A stretch of DNA of 64,000 bases from Polyangiaceae bacterium (GCA_023150915.1 JAKLKA010000016.1:1-64000), one strand, 5' to 3'; positions 27,445 to 36,144 are shown, counted from the stretch's first letter. Notes: generated by a model from the letters alone, not told the origin. Program-made: numbers and translations.

Positions 27445-27960
27445 TCACGGCCCCCTGGGCGGCGCGGCGGTGCAGACCGAACCGGCACAGGTCACGGTGA
27501 CGCTGAACTGCTGGTCGGGCTTGCCGTCGCCGTCGATGTCCCCGCGCGCGATGGCCCTGCCCGAGGTGGGCGTGTCGAGCTGCCACTCGTACTGGAAGTA
27601 CTGCGGCATGGTCATGCTGAAGCTCGCGCAGGTGTAGGCGTCGGCAGACCAGTCGCTGGGGCTCGACTGGAACTTCCGGCCCGAGACCTGGGACAGGCTC
27701 GACGGAACGGGAGGCGCGCTCGCGGGCAGCACCAGCGAGCCGGAGGAGGCCTGCTTCTGCTGCGTGCACTCAGCCACGCCGCGCGCGAGCACCATGGCCC
27801 CGTTTTGCCCTTCGGCGCCCTTGGCCGCCGAAAGGTAGCTGCGGAACCCGGAGATGCCGAGCGCCGCGAGGATCCCCACGACGACGACGCCGAACAGCAG
27901 CACCCCCCCGACGACCATCAGCACGATCAAGAGCGTGTTCGACTTCTTCTCTCCGGTCAT
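27445..27960 (-). CDS. Type IV pilin-like membrane protein
   Basis: About 171 residues from the ATG at 27960 (an ATG five codons earlier is possible). A short charged start (MTGEKKSN) leads into a 30-residue hydrophobic helix (TLLIVLMVVGG...VVVVGILAALGI) followed by SGFRSYLSAAKGAEGQ. The latter copies the ILAAIAIPxFxxYxxxAKxxE segment of type IV pilins, but the classical prepilin-peptidase site G-F at the helix start is not present. The C-terminal half has four cysteines and a small DGDGKPDQQFSV block like a calcium site. Pseudopilin-like function is inferred. Confidence 0.68.
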   Translation of the reverse strand: MTGEKKSNTLLIVLMVVGGVLLFGVVVVGILAALGISGFRSYLSAAKGAEGQNGAMVLARGVAECTQQKQASSGSLVLPASAPPVPSSLSQVSGRKFQSSPSDWSADAYTCASFSMTMPQYFQYEWQLDTPTSGRAIARGDIDGDGKPDQQFSVTVTCAGSVCTAAPPRGP

Positions 27961-28101
27961 GGTTTCCGATATCACACGCCCCCGGGCAGCGAGTAGGGCC
28001 GCGCCGAAGGGGGCAGGCGGTCTTCCCGCCGGCAGGACAAAACGCGTGGGTCACTGCGGTGAGGAGCGGTGGATGACCGCCGGGCGGATCGAGCACGTGG
28101 C

Positions 28102-29007
28102 TCAGGGCGGTGAGCCGCGAGCGAGCTCGCGCAGCCTGCGGGCGCGACGGGCGTCGAGCGCGGTGCGCAGCGCCGTGGCGCCGAGGATCACGGCACCGCC
28201 CGCGATGGCCCAGGCGCCGGGCGCTTCCCCGTGCGCCAGCCACGCCCAGAGCGGAGAGAGCACCGGTTCGACCAGCAGCAACAGCGACGCCTCGAGGGCG
28301 GGTACGTGCTGAACCGCGCGCATCAGCAGCACGTAGGCCAGGCCGATCTGGATCAAGCCGAGGTAGACGATGACCGCCAGGTCTCTCAGGCCGGCCCCGC
28401 CCACCGGCAGCGCCCAGGGAAGCACCGACGAGAACGCGATCAGGTTTCCGAGCAACACCGCCCGGGACCCGCCGCGCTCGGGCTCACGCTGTTCGATCCA
28501 GCGAAGGCCGAACACCGTCATTGCCCACGACAGCCCGGCCGCGATGGCCAGTGCGTTGCCCAGCAAAGGGTTGGGCGCCAGCTGATCGGGGGCGCGCACT
28601 CCGACGAAGAACAACGCGAGCCCGCCGGCGAGGACCAGCATGTACGACACGTCGCTCTGGCGCACTGGCTCTTTGAGCACCAGCACCGAGAGCAACAGCA
28701 CGTACAGCGGCGCCGACGATTGAAGGAAGATGGTGTTGGCCGCGGTGGTGAGCTTGTTCGCGCTCACGAACAGCACCATCGTGGCGGCGTAGGCCGCGCC
28801 CACGGCGAGCGCGCGCCACGACCAGCGGGCTCGTGCCGCGGGCACCAGCAGCAGCATGGCCAGCGCCGCGACGCCCGAGCGGAAGCTGGCCACCTGGAAG
28901 CCCGAGAGCGTGGTGGCCTTGATGGCGGCGCCGCCGGTGGAGAAGCACAGCGCGGCGAGGATCACCTCGAGTCGGCCGCGCCCCGCGCTCGGTCCCGCGT
29001 TGCTCAC
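28102..29007 (-). CDS. EamA/DMT-family transporter
   Basis: About 301 residues from a GTG at 29007, placed two bases after the stop of the upstream barrel gene. Roughly ten hydrophobic segments form two similar halves of five; each half begins with a FSTGGAAIKA- or AAGLSWAMTVFGLR-type segment typical of EamA domains, and the second ends with EPVLSPLWAWLAHGEAPG. Members export metabolites or amino acids; the substrate is unknown. A basic tail (LDARRARRLRELARG) is cytoplasmic by the positive-inside rule. Confidence 0.9.
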   Translation of the reverse strand: MSNAGPSAGRGRLEVILAALCFSTGGAAIKATTLSGFQVASFRSGVAALAMLLLVPAARARWSWRALAVGAAYAATMVLFVSANKLTTAANTIFLQSSAPLYVLLLSVLVLKEPVRQSDVSYMLVLAGGLALFFVGVRAPDQLAPNPLLGNALAIAAGLSWAMTVFGLRWIEQREPERGGSRAVLLGNLIAFSSVLPWALPVGGAGLRDLAVIVYLGLIQIGLAYVLLMRAVQHVPALEASLLLLVEPVLSPLWAWLAHGEAPGAWAIAGGAVILGATALRTALDARRARRLRELARGSPP

Positions 29008-29009
29008 GA

Positions 29010-30632
29010 TCAGTCGCCCGCCAGCTCCCAACCGATGCCCGCCCAGCCCGTGAGGTAGCTGTCGAGGGCGCCACCGGCGACGAACGGGTCGCCCGGCTCG
29101 GGGTTCATGCTGAACCAGTAGCGCCGGTACAGCGCCCCCGCGAGCAAGTAGACGCGCGGGATCACGGCGTAGCCGGCGTGCGCGCCGAGGTCGAGCCCTG
29201 CGACGTCGGCCCGTGGGAACCAGGCATCGCTCGCGACCTCGCCTGCATCCGTGACGTGGCGATAGCCGAAAGCGGCGCCGACCAGGAAGCTTCCGCTGCG
29301 ATAGCGGGCGTCGAGGCCGGCGCGCAAGAAGCGATAGTCCACGCTCGGGACCAGGGGTTGCTTCGCGTCGTCGTCGACCTCGAAGGCGTGGGCCCCGAGC
29401 CCGAGATCGACCCCGAGCTCGAGCGCGCCGACGGGCAGCCGCCCATGCACCCCGACCAACCACTGCTGTGCCCGCGTGTCGTAGGTCTCGCCGTTCGCTT
29501 CGCTCTGGAGCAGGAACGCCCGCTCGTAGGCCACGGCCAGGCCGAGGTTCGCGGCGAAGCCGCCGGTGAAGTGGGCTGCGGGGTACCAGCGCGCGGCGAG
29601 CGTCGCCGCCGGCGTGGGTCCCATCTTGTAGGCGCGCAGCGCGGCGAACAGATCGTCGCTGTAGCGGTAGTTGCGGGTGCCCGCCCCGAGGGTCAGCGCC
29701 GCTTCGAGCGGGGCGGGACGCGACGCAGCCCGGCTGGGGGCCGGCGCGTCGTCGGGCGCGTCGTCGACCGGCTCTTCGCCGGGCGGTATGGGGCGTTCGG
29801 CCCCGGCGGCGAGCGGCGCGAGCTTCTTCATCAGATCGCCGGCGATGGCTCGCTCGAGCAGCGCCAGGGTGGCGCCCTCGAGCTTCACCTCGCCCAGGTC
29901 GTCCCCGTTCTTGCCGTTGTGCACCGCCAGCGTGAGCTTCAGCGCCCGGGTGCCCTGCACGTCACCGCTCAACAGCACCGAAGCGCCGAGCGCCGCGGCC
30001 ACCAGCGCGCGAGCCTTCGGCTGCTTCGCGTCGCCGGCGTGCGCGGCTTCGGTCTCGGCGTCCGAGACCAGCTCGAAGTCGGCGCTCTTGGCCAGTGCCT
30101 TGGCGAGCGTTGCGTGCACCTGGGCTGCCTTCGCTCCGCTCAGCGCCAGCACCACGAGCCGTGGCTTGGATCCCTTGGGGGGCGTTGCTTCTTCGATGGT
30201 CGGGCCCAAGAGCTTCCAACCTTCGCGGTCGATCTTCTTCACCAGCTCGCGCTGGGTCTTGGCCGAGAGCTCTTGCGATTCGAGCACCTCGCCGTCGGTG
30301 CCCAGGACGCGCACCGTGACGCTGACCCCAGCGTCGCTCTGCTCCACTTCGCCTTCGATCACCACCGACAGGCCCAGCGCTCGGTGCAGTGCCTTCTTGA
30401 CGCTTGGGTCCTTGGCGCCGAGGTGTTTGGCCAGCTTCTCGAAGTGAGCGCGGCTCACCAGCTGGATGCCGCTCTGGCCAGACAGCATCCGGACCAGGGC
30501 GTTACGAACGCTGGGCGCGTCGTCGCCGGGAAGGTCGCGGACCACCGCCCGAGTCGGCGTGGCGCCCGCGCAGACGGTGCCCAGCAGTAGCGCCAGGACC
30601 ACGGCCACCCACAGCCTTGGCTTGCGCGTCAC
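29010..30632 (-). CDS. Outer-membrane beta-barrel protein with periplasmic CsgG/TolB-like N-terminal domains
   Basis: 540 residues from a GTG overlapping the stop of the small lipoprotein gene (GTGA). A signal peptide ends near TVCAGA. Two successive alpha/beta units (about 30-140 and 155-270) share the pattern of strand, long helix with KALHRALGLSVVIEGEV or LVAAALGASVLLSGDV, then antiparallel strands, as in CsgG/TolB N-terminal-like domains. After a Pro/Asp linker, residues 310-540 alternate hydrophobic and polar with many Gly/Tyr/Phe, forming a predicted barrel of about ten strands. It probably assembles with the tiny lipoprotein in front of it. Confidence 0.75.
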   Translation of the reverse strand: MTRKPRLWVAVVLALLLGTVCAGATPTRAVVRDLPGDDAPSVRNALVRMLSGQSGIQLVSRAHFEKLAKHLGAKDPSVKKALHRALGLSVVIEGEVEQSDAGVSVTVRVLGTDGEVLESQELSAKTQRELVKKIDREGWKLLGPTIEEATPPKGSKPRLVVLALSGAKAAQVHATLAKALAKSADFELVSDAETEAAHAGDAKQPKARALVAAALGASVLLSGDVQGTRALKLTLAVHNGKNGDDLGEVKLEGATLALLERAIAGDLMKKLAPLAAGAERPIPPGEEPVDDAPDDAPAPSRAASRPAPLEAALTLGAGTRNYRYSDDLFAALRAYKMGPTPAATLAARWYPAAHFTGGFAANLGLAVAYERAFLLQSEANGETYDTRAQQWLVGVHGRLPVGALELGVDLGLGAHAFEVDDDAKQPLVPSVDYRFLRAGLDARYRSGSFLVGAAFGYRHVTDAGEVASDAWFPRADVAGLDLGAHAGYAVIPRVYLLAGALYRRYWFSMNPEPGDPFVAGGALDSYLTGWAGIGWELAGD

Positions 30633-30784
30633 GTGTCGTCTCCCGCGTCGCTCGCTGAACCGTCATGGGGCGCAGCGTCGGGCTGCTCGAAGCGGTCGGG
30701 ATCTTCCAGTGCCCCCGGGCAACCCGTCATGGCGAGCGCAATCAGCGCGAGAACGACGACAGCGACGAGGGGTGGGCGGTGCAC
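30629..30784 (-). CDS. Very small lipoprotein (51 aa)
   Basis: Read by eye from a GTG at 30784 (in-frame GTGs two and further codons upstream are alternatives). It encodes a basic start, a hydrophobic stretch (LVAVVVLALIALA), the lipobox MTGC (Cys22) and a 29-residue acidic mature part beginning CPGALEDPDRFEQPDAA. The stop overlaps the start of the barrel gene by GTGA, strong evidence that it is translated. It likely tethers to the outer membrane next to that barrel. Confidence 0.78.
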   Translation of the reverse strand: MHRPPLVAVVVLALIALAMTGCPGALEDPDRFEQPDAAPHDGSASDAGDDT

Positions 30785-30864
30785 ACACACTGTGAGGAGG
30801 CAGTCTAGCGCTTGTCTCTGCTGTCTCGATCGTGAAAGACTTGTGGGGTTCGATCGGAGGAAGC

Positions 30865-32085
30865 ATGCGCTGGCGTCATCTCGTGGGGCTCTTGATCGTG
30901 GGCGTGGCTGCAGGCGTGGGCTGCGGGGACAGCTCGGACGACGAAGGCAGCGGAACCGGCGGGAAAGGCGGGGCTTCCGGTGACAGCGGCCTGGGGGGTG
31001 GCAGCGGCAGCAGCGGCACCGGCGGTGGCGCGGGGGCTGGGGGCGGTGCCGGCGTCGGTGGCAGCGGCACGGGCGGCAGCGGCACGGGCGGCAGCGGCAC
31101 CGGCGGCAGCGGCACCGGCGGCAGCGGCACCGGTGGCAGCGGCACGGGCGGCAGCGGTACGGGCGGCAGCGGTACGGGCGGCAGCGGCACCGGCGGCAGC
31201 GCCGGATGTGTGCCCATCACCTGCCAAGGCAAGACCTATCAGTGCGGCGACTGCGTGGACAACGACGGCGACGGCAAGAAGGACATGGCCGATCCCGACT
31301 GCCTCGGGCCCTGTCACAACGCCGAGAACACCTACTATGGTTCGATCCCCGGCCAGTCGGGGCCGGCGTGTCTGGTCGATTGCTACTTCGATCAGGACTC
31401 GGGCTCGGGCAACGACCAGTGCAACTGGAACCACGAGTGCGACCCGCTGGCGGTGGCGCCGAACTATCCGCCGGAAGGGCTCGACCAGAACAACAAGCCG
31501 TACTGCAAGTACGATCCCAACGCGAACACGCCGGGCACGGGCAAGAGCTGCGCCGAGCTGAACGCGAAGCAGACCACGGCCTGCGAGAACTTCTGCGGCC
31601 CGCTCACGCCCAACGGCTGTGACTGCTTCGGCTGTTGCGAGCTGCCTGCGGGTGGGGGCAAGTACGTGTGGCTGGGTTCCGAGATCAACGACGTTGGCAG
31701 CTGCTCGCTCAAGGACGTGGGCGATCCGAAGAAGTGCCAGCCGTGCACGCCGGTGCAGGCCTGCCTCAACAAGTGCGAGAAGTGCGAGCTCTGCTTGGGG
31801 AAGACCACGCTGCCGGCCGATTGCTTCCCGCCGCCTCCGGACGGCGGCGTGGGCGGCGCCACCGGGGGCGGCGGCGCCCCCTCGGGCGGCGGCGGTAGCT
31901 CGAGCGGCGGCACCACCGGCGGCGGCGGCTCGCCCTCGGGTGGCGGCGGCACCAGCGGCAGCGGCGGCTCGTGTGGCGGGCAGATCTGTCCGACCGGCAA
32001 GCAGCCGTGCGGCCTCTCGTGCCAGCCGGCCTGCCCCAGCGGTCAGTTCTGTCTGACCGGCTGTTGCACGGCCGTCCCGACCTGA
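30865..32085 (+). CDS. Cys-rich surface lipoprotein with a Gly-Ser-Gly-Thr repeat stalk
   Basis: About 406 residues from the ATG at 30865, preceded by CGGAGG at a four-base spacing; an earlier in-frame ATG at 30832 would put the signal peptide inside the chain. The lipobox region ends GVGC (Cys20). A stalk of about 90 residues includes nine copies of GGSGT. The passenger has over 30 cysteines, beginning CVPITCQGKTYQCGDCVDND with a DNDGDGKKDMADPDC calcium-like loop, then CNWNHECDP and repeated CxxC clusters. A second Gly-rich spacer precedes a final Cys-rich knot (CGGQICPTGKQPCGLSC). Function unknown. Confidence 0.82.
   Translation: MRWRHLVGLLIVGVAAGVGCGDSSDDEGSGTGGKGGASGDSGLGGGSGSSGTGGGAGAGGGAGVGGSGTGGSGTGGSGTGGSGTGGSGTGGSGTGGSGTGGSGTGGSGTGGSAGCVPITCQGKTYQCGDCVDNDGDGKKDMADPDCLGPCHNAENTYYGSIPGQSGPACLVDCYFDQDSGSGNDQCNWNHECDPLAVAPNYPPEGLDQNNKPYCKYDPNANTPGTGKSCAELNAKQTTACENFCGPLTPNGCDCFGCCELPAGGGKYVWLGSEINDVGSCSLKDVGDPKKCQPCTPVQACLNKCEKCELCLGKTTLPADCFPPPPDGGVGGATGGGGAPSGGGGSSSGGTTGGGGSPSGGGGTSGSGGSCGGQICPTGKQPCGLSCQPACPSGQFCLTGCCTAVPT
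31057..31191 (+). repeat. Nine-copy 15-bp tandem repeat coding GGSGT
   Basis: Nine units of the GGTGGCAGCGGCACG type lie in frame inside the lipoprotein stalk. Units differ only at third positions (GGC/GGT, ACG/ACC), showing that they are old enough to have diverged or are held at the protein level. Unit length is a multiple of three, so copy-number change would lengthen or shorten the stalk without a frameshift. Confidence 0.92.
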
Positions 32086-32093
32086 AGGCGTCC

Positions 32094-32125
32094 GCGGGGG
32101 CGGTCCGTGGTAGACCCGCCCCCGC
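32094..32125 (+). terminator. Perfect 10-bp hairpin between lipoprotein and DUF420 genes
   Basis: GCGGGGGCGG (32094-32103) pairs with CCGCCCCCGC (32116-32125) around a 12-base loop. It starts eight bases after the lipoprotein stop and ends three bases before the next ATG. It can end the upstream transcript, or, if read through, hide the translation start of the DUF420 gene, which has no visible ribosome binding site. Confidence 0.55.
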
Positions 32126-32128
32126 GCC

Positions 32129-32545
32129 ATGCCGAGCTCTCTGGCCACGCTGAACGCCGTGCTCAACACCGCGGCGGCCGCGTGCCTGGTCGCCGGCTTC
32201 GTGGCCATCAAGCGGGGCCGGCGCGAGCGGCACCGCGCCTGCATGCTGACCGCCACCGGGCTCTCGGTGGCGTTCTTGATCTCGTACCTGATCCATCACG
32301 CCCGGGTGGGATCGGTGCCGTTCCGCGGAACCGGCCTGGTGCGCAGCGTGTACTTCGCGATCCTGATCCCGCACGTGCTCTTGGCGGCGGCAATGGCCCC
32401 GCTGGTGATTGTCACGCTGGTGCAGGCGCTGCGTGATCGGCGCGCGCAGCACCGGCGCGTCGCCCGGATCACGCTGCCCATCTGGCTGTTCGTGTCGGTG
32501 AGCGGCGTGGTCGTGTACTTGATGCTCTACCACCTACCGGGTTGA
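32129..32545 (+). CDS. DUF420 (CtaM/YozB-like) membrane protein
   Basis: 138 residues with four predicted membrane helices. The histidines in SYLIHHAR and AILIPHVLLAA, and in the final LMLYH, fit the DUF420 family, whose members CtaM/YozB help mature or assemble heme-copper cytochrome oxidases. No oxidase subunit gene is in the window. The ATG follows directly after the hairpin described above. Confidence 0.85.
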   Translation: MPSSLATLNAVLNTAAAACLVAGFVAIKRGRRERHRACMLTATGLSVAFLISYLIHHARVGSVPFRGTGLVRSVYFAILIPHVLLAAAMAPLVIVTLVQALRDRRAQHRRVARITLPIWLFVSVSGVVVYLMLYHLPG

Positions 32546-32694
32546 GCGGTGGGGGCGGGCCCTCCATCTTGGTGGGCGGTGCCCCGCCGCGCCACGGCCG
32601 CTTGCCGCGGAAACGCGGCGAAAACGCGGTGGCACCAAGGTTGCTGTGGGTCCGAGTGCGCCCGGCAAAACCCCCGGGCGCGGAGAGACCCATC

Positions 32695-33258
32695 ATGAAC
32701 CCTTCACAGCTTGGCCTTCCGAAACTGGTTCTGCTTCTCGCCGGCCTTGGCCTGACGAGCGCGTGCACCATCGAGTCGAACGACAACGGCAACGACGACG
32801 GGACCGGAGGCACCGCGAGCGGCGGTCAGTCGAGCACCGGCGGCCAATCGAACAGCGGCGGCCAGTCGAACAGCGGCGGCCAGTCGAACAGCGGCGGCCA
32901 GTCGAACAGCGGCGGCCAGTCGAACAGCGGCGGCGCTGCGGGTGCAGCCGGTTCTGCGGGGGCAGGCGGCGCAGGTGTGGGTGGCGGTGCCGGTGCGGGC
33001 GGCGGCGCCGGTGCGGGCGGCGGGTCGGGGCTACCCTGGCCGGTGACCAGCTGCTCGGACCTCTGCCAGTACCAGCCGGTGGCGACGCCGTCGCAGACCC
33101 AGTGCGCGGCGGTGCAGGCCGAGCTCTTGGGATACCCCGTGACCAAGACCCCCGAGTGCTACGGCATGACCACGGTCGGCAAGTGCGTGAGCTGCTACGG
33201 CGCCGTCAAGGCCAGCGACGCCAACTGCGCCGCGATCGGAGCCACCTGCCTCAAGTGA
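32695..33258 (+). CDS. Small Cys-containing surface lipoprotein with GGQSNS repeats
   Basis: About 187 residues from the ATG at 32695, with GGAGAGA about eight bases before it. The lipobox is LTSAC (Cys24). A spacer of about 85 residues comprises six GGQSNS-type repeats and then a GAGGGAGA run. The mature passenger is only about 75 residues with eight cysteines, starting SCSDLCQYQP and ending CLK. This is a short disulfide-rich module on a long stalk. In the gap before it, a GCCGCG-GAAA-CGCGGC hairpin (32604-32619) may end the DUF420 transcript. Confidence 0.78.
   Translation: MNPSQLGLPKLVLLLAGLGLTSACTIESNDNGNDDGTGGTASGGQSSTGGQSNSGGQSNSGGQSNSGGQSNSGGQSNSGGAAGAAGSAGAGGAGVGGGAGAGGGAGAGGGSGLPWPVTSCSDLCQYQPVATPSQTQCAAVQAELLGYPVTKTPECYGMTTVGKCVSCYGAVKASDANCAAIGATCLK
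32821..32928 (+). repeat. Six-copy 18-bp tandem repeat coding GGQSNS
   Basis: Six units of the GGCGGCCAGTCGAACAGC type, the first one divergent (GGQSST), the others nearly identical in DNA. Near-identity at third positions implies recent expansion by slippage or unequal recombination, making the spacer a likely length-variable locus between strains. Confidence 0.92.
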
Positions 33259-33262
33259 GGCT

Positions 33263-35236
33263 TCAGGCGGGGCGTGTCTTGTCGAGGGCGAGCGATCGTG
33301 ACTCGAGCACGCCACTGTCGACCGTCACGGCGACCACCATCCCGGACTCGGCGAGCAAGCTGATGAAGGGCGGGCGCCAGGTGGTGTTCTCCCACACCCG
33401 TTTCCAGCCCCGGTGGGCGCGGTTGGCCCAGATGGACCCCGCGCCCGCCGCCCACTCGTTGCCGACCACGTCGATGGCGACCGCGGCCAGGTCGGGGCGC
33501 CCGTCGACGTTGACCGACTCGTGCTTGTCGCGCTCCACGCGCACGATGCTGCCGTCGGTGCCCACGGCGACCGCCAGGCGGCGCTCGGGGCGGCTGGCCA
33601 CCGCCACCAGGGCGCGCCCTTCCGGCGGCGGGATGGGGGTGATGGTCGAATCCAGCGGGCGATAGATCGCAGCGAAGCACCGGCCCTCGACGCTGCGCCC
33701 GACCACCAGCCAGCTCTGGTCGTCGATCCGCGCCACGCCCGAGAGGCTGGCGGCGGCCTCGACCGGCATGGGGCGCATGAAGCGGCGCGCCGCGTGCCCG
33801 ATCAGCACCGGCCGCCGAGACGCATCTTCTGCCGCGACGACCGCCAGATCGCCCAGCTCGCCGTGGGCGTCGACCAGCGCCAGGTTCGGATCGGGCAGGC
33901 GCGCCAGCTCGCGCAGGCCCGAGCGCGAGTACTCGACCAGCGCGCCGCTCTCGGTGCCCAAGAGCCAGCTGGTGGCGGTCAAGCGGCGCACGAAGCGCGC
34001 GCGGCCCAGATCGCCCCAGCCCTCGGTGGGAACCAGCGCCCAGTGAGTTCCGTCCCAATACACCAGGCCGTGGGTGGATGCGGCCAGGCAGTGGCCGCTG
34101 CCGAGCCAGGCCACGCTGGTCAGCAAGCGATCGTTGCCCGGGGGGTGACGCACGACCCAGCTCGAGCTGACCTCGGGCTCGGTCTGCAACAGATCCATGC
34201 TGGTGATCCAGCGCCGGCTGGCCTTCACCCCGGCGGACTCGTGCGCCAGCCACGGCAGCAGGCTCTGCGAGAACTGCGTGGCCGAGCGCGGCCGCTCGGC
34301 AGCGTGCGGCGCGGTGGCGCGGGCCAGCGCCAAGTCTATGGCCTGACAGGCCGCCTCGCGCTCGCGCAGCTCGGGGGACAGCGTGGCCGCCTCGGCGAGC
34401 GTGCGGCGCCCCGGGGTTCCCACCGCCACGATGGCCTGAGTGGGTGACGTCACCTCGAAGTAGCGCTGCCCGGTGAGGATGAAGTAGACGATGGCCGCCA
34501 GGCTGAAGATGTCGCTCTGGACGCTGAGCGGGCTGTTGCCGCCGAGCTGCTCGGGCGCGACGTAGCCTGGCGTACCCACGATGGCATCCCCGAAGGTGGC
34601 CGCCAGCCCGGCTGGGCGCGCGATGCCGAAATCGCTGATCTTGAACAGCTCGGTCTCGCCGGCGCCGCAACACAGCACGTTGCCCGGTGTGAGATCCCGA
34701 TGCACCACCCCCACCGAATGGATCTCGGCCAGCCCCCGCGCCAGGCCGTCGATCACCCGCGCCGCCCGATCGGGATCGAAGGCGAACCCGGTGTGCTTCA
34801 CCGAATAGTCCACCCGCTGCTCGAGTGTGGCCCCTTCACCGCCGCCGTGGACGTACTCGAGGGCGATCCACGGCAGCTGCAGCTTGCGCGCGAAGTACTC
34901 GTAGGGCGCCGAACCGGTGTCCATCAGGCGCACCACGTGGGGCGTGGGCGGCACTTGCTCGTTCAGGCGCCCGAGCGCCACGGCCTCTTTCTTGATGATG
35001 GTGAGCGCCGTCTCGTTCGACTCGACCACGATGCGCGGCTGGATGATCTTCACCACTGCCGGCGATTCACCGTCGCTGGCGAGGCGGGTGGCGAAGTACG
35101 CCACTGCGGTTCCGCCCTGACCGAGCAGGTGCTCGAGGCGATAGCGCACGCCGGGGTGAAGGTCCGACGCGAACGTCATCCCTGCAAAAGGCAGGCTCCC
35201 CCCGCTCGGCGCTGGCTGGCGCATCGGTGCCAGCAT
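33263..35236 (-). CDS. Soluble Ser/Thr protein kinase with C-terminal propeller-like half
   Basis: About 657 residues from the ATG at 35236 (an in-frame ATG four codons later is possible). The kinase domain occupies about 30-325: GQGGTAVAY (39-47), Lys63 in VVK, HRDLTPGN (179-186), DFG (202-204) and GTPGYVAPEQ. The usual Lys of HRDLKPxN is Thr, a change that active bacterial kinases do show. No membrane helix is present, unlike the other kinase here. Residues 370-657 contain repeated four-strand units (GHCLAASTHGLVYWDG, TSWLLGTESGALVEY and others), suggesting a beta-propeller. It is preceded by a hydrolase gene eight bases upstream, so co-transcribed. Confidence 0.9.
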   Translation of the reverse strand: MLAPMRQPAPSGGSLPFAGMTFASDLHPGVRYRLEHLLGQGGTAVAYFATRLASDGESPAVVKIIQPRIVVESNETALTIIKKEAVALGRLNEQVPPTPHVVRLMDTGSAPYEYFARKLQLPWIALEYVHGGGEGATLEQRVDYSVKHTGFAFDPDRAARVIDGLARGLAEIHSVGVVHRDLTPGNVLCCGAGETELFKISDFGIARPAGLAATFGDAIVGTPGYVAPEQLGGNSPLSVQSDIFSLAAIVYFILTGQRYFEVTSPTQAIVAVGTPGRRTLAEAATLSPELREREAACQAIDLALARATAPHAAERPRSATQFSQSLLPWLAHESAGVKASRRWITSMDLLQTEPEVSSSWVVRHPPGNDRLLTSVAWLGSGHCLAASTHGLVYWDGTHWALVPTEGWGDLGRARFVRRLTATSWLLGTESGALVEYSRSGLRELARLPDPNLALVDAHGELGDLAVVAAEDASRRPVLIGHAARRFMRPMPVEAAASLSGVARIDDQSWLVVGRSVEGRCFAAIYRPLDSTITPIPPPEGRALVAVASRPERRLAVAVGTDGSIVRVERDKHESVNVDGRPDLAAVAIDVVGNEWAAGAGSIWANRAHRGWKRVWENTTWRPPFISLLAESGMVVAVTVDSGVLESRSLALDKTRPA

Positions 35237-35244
35237 ACCCGAAT

Positions 35245-36144
35245 TCACTTCGCCCGCGATGCCACCGATACGATGGCCGCGGCGATCTCGCCGGGGACTT
35301 CTTCTTGTACGAAGTGGCCGGCTCGAGTCACCGTCACCGGCGCGCTCGGCAAGAGCTTCTCGACGTGCCGCCGGACGCGGCCGAGGACCGGATCCCGATC
35401 GCCCCACACGATGGCGGTCGGGCCACGAAAGCCCGTGACCAAGCTTTGACAGCGCTCCAGTGCGGGAATGCTCGGGTGGCTGAGCGAGTCCGGCACCATC
35501 CGCGCAAGCGCCAGCGGCGCCACCCGGTCGGCGAAGCGCTGGAGCGGAAAGCGGTAGGCGCGCGCCACGTCGCCGCGGATGCTGTGGCGATCACCCTGGG
35601 CGCGATCGAGCGCCACCTGGGGGAAGCCGAGGCCGCGGAACGCGAGATCGGAGAGCAGCGGGGCCCGCGCGAAGCGGTGGAACGCCGTGGGGCGAAACCC
35701 CGGGCGCGGCGGCCCCACCACGGTGTTCGAGATCACGATGCCGGCGAGCCGGTCCGAGCGCTCGGCGAAGGCCCCGAGCCCGATGGGCCCGCCCCAGTCT
35801 TGAACGACCAGGATCACCTGACGGAGATCGAGCGCGTCGACCAGGGCACCGAGCCACCGAATGTGGTTGTCGAGGGTGTGCGCCCGAGGCGAGCGCGGCT
35901 TGTCCGAGAGCCCCAGGCCGACCAGGTCGGGCATGATCACGCGCAGCGGCTGCCCCGCGAGCTCGGCGGCGACCTTGCGGTAGAGAAACCCCCAGGTGGG
36001 GTTACCATGGACGCACAGCACCGGTTGGCCGTGGCCGGACTCCATCACGTGGAGCTGGTGGCCGTCGGCCAGGGTGGCGTAGCGCTCGAACGGCAACGAG
36101 CGGGCGATGAACTCGGGCAGGGGCGGGGGCGCGAGGCGAAGCAC
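35245..36144 (-). CDS. Haloalkane-dehalogenase-like alpha/beta hydrolase
   Basis: About 299 residues from a GTG at 36144. HGNPTWGF supplies the oxyanion region with the halide-binding Trp position, VQDWGGPIG has Asp as nucleophile, VWGDRDPV the acid region and AGHFVQEE the catalytic His. HGNPTW plus VVQDWGG is the pattern of haloalkane dehalogenase subfamily I (DhlA/DhmA-like), which hydrolyses carbon-halogen bonds. Activity is plausible but not proven; some members have other roles. It probably shares a transcript with the downstream kinase, an odd pairing. Confidence 0.82.
   Translation of the reverse strand: MLRLAPPPLPEFIARSLPFERYATLADGHQLHVMESGHGQPVLCVHGNPTWGFLYRKVAAELAGQPLRVIMPDLVGLGLSDKPRSPRAHTLDNHIRWLGALVDALDLRQVILVVQDWGGPIGLGAFAERSDRLAGIVISNTVVGPPRPGFRPTAFHRFARAPLLSDLAFRGLGFPQVALDRAQGDRHSIRGDVARAYRFPLQRFADRVAPLALARMVPDSLSHPSIPALERCQSLVTGFRGPTAIVWGDRDPVLGRVRRHVEKLLPSAPVTVTRAGHFVQEEVPGEIAAAIVSVASRAK

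Noticed and set aside
30805-32256. A 483-codon minus-strand frame opposite the GGSGT-repeat lipoprotein
   Set aside because: The sequence is a mirror of the repeats and Cys codons; the plus strand has the signal peptide and ribosome binding site.
30865-33258. Tandem repeats as a CRISPR array
   Set aside because: Units of 15 and 18 bases follow each other without spacers and encode in-frame protein repeats.
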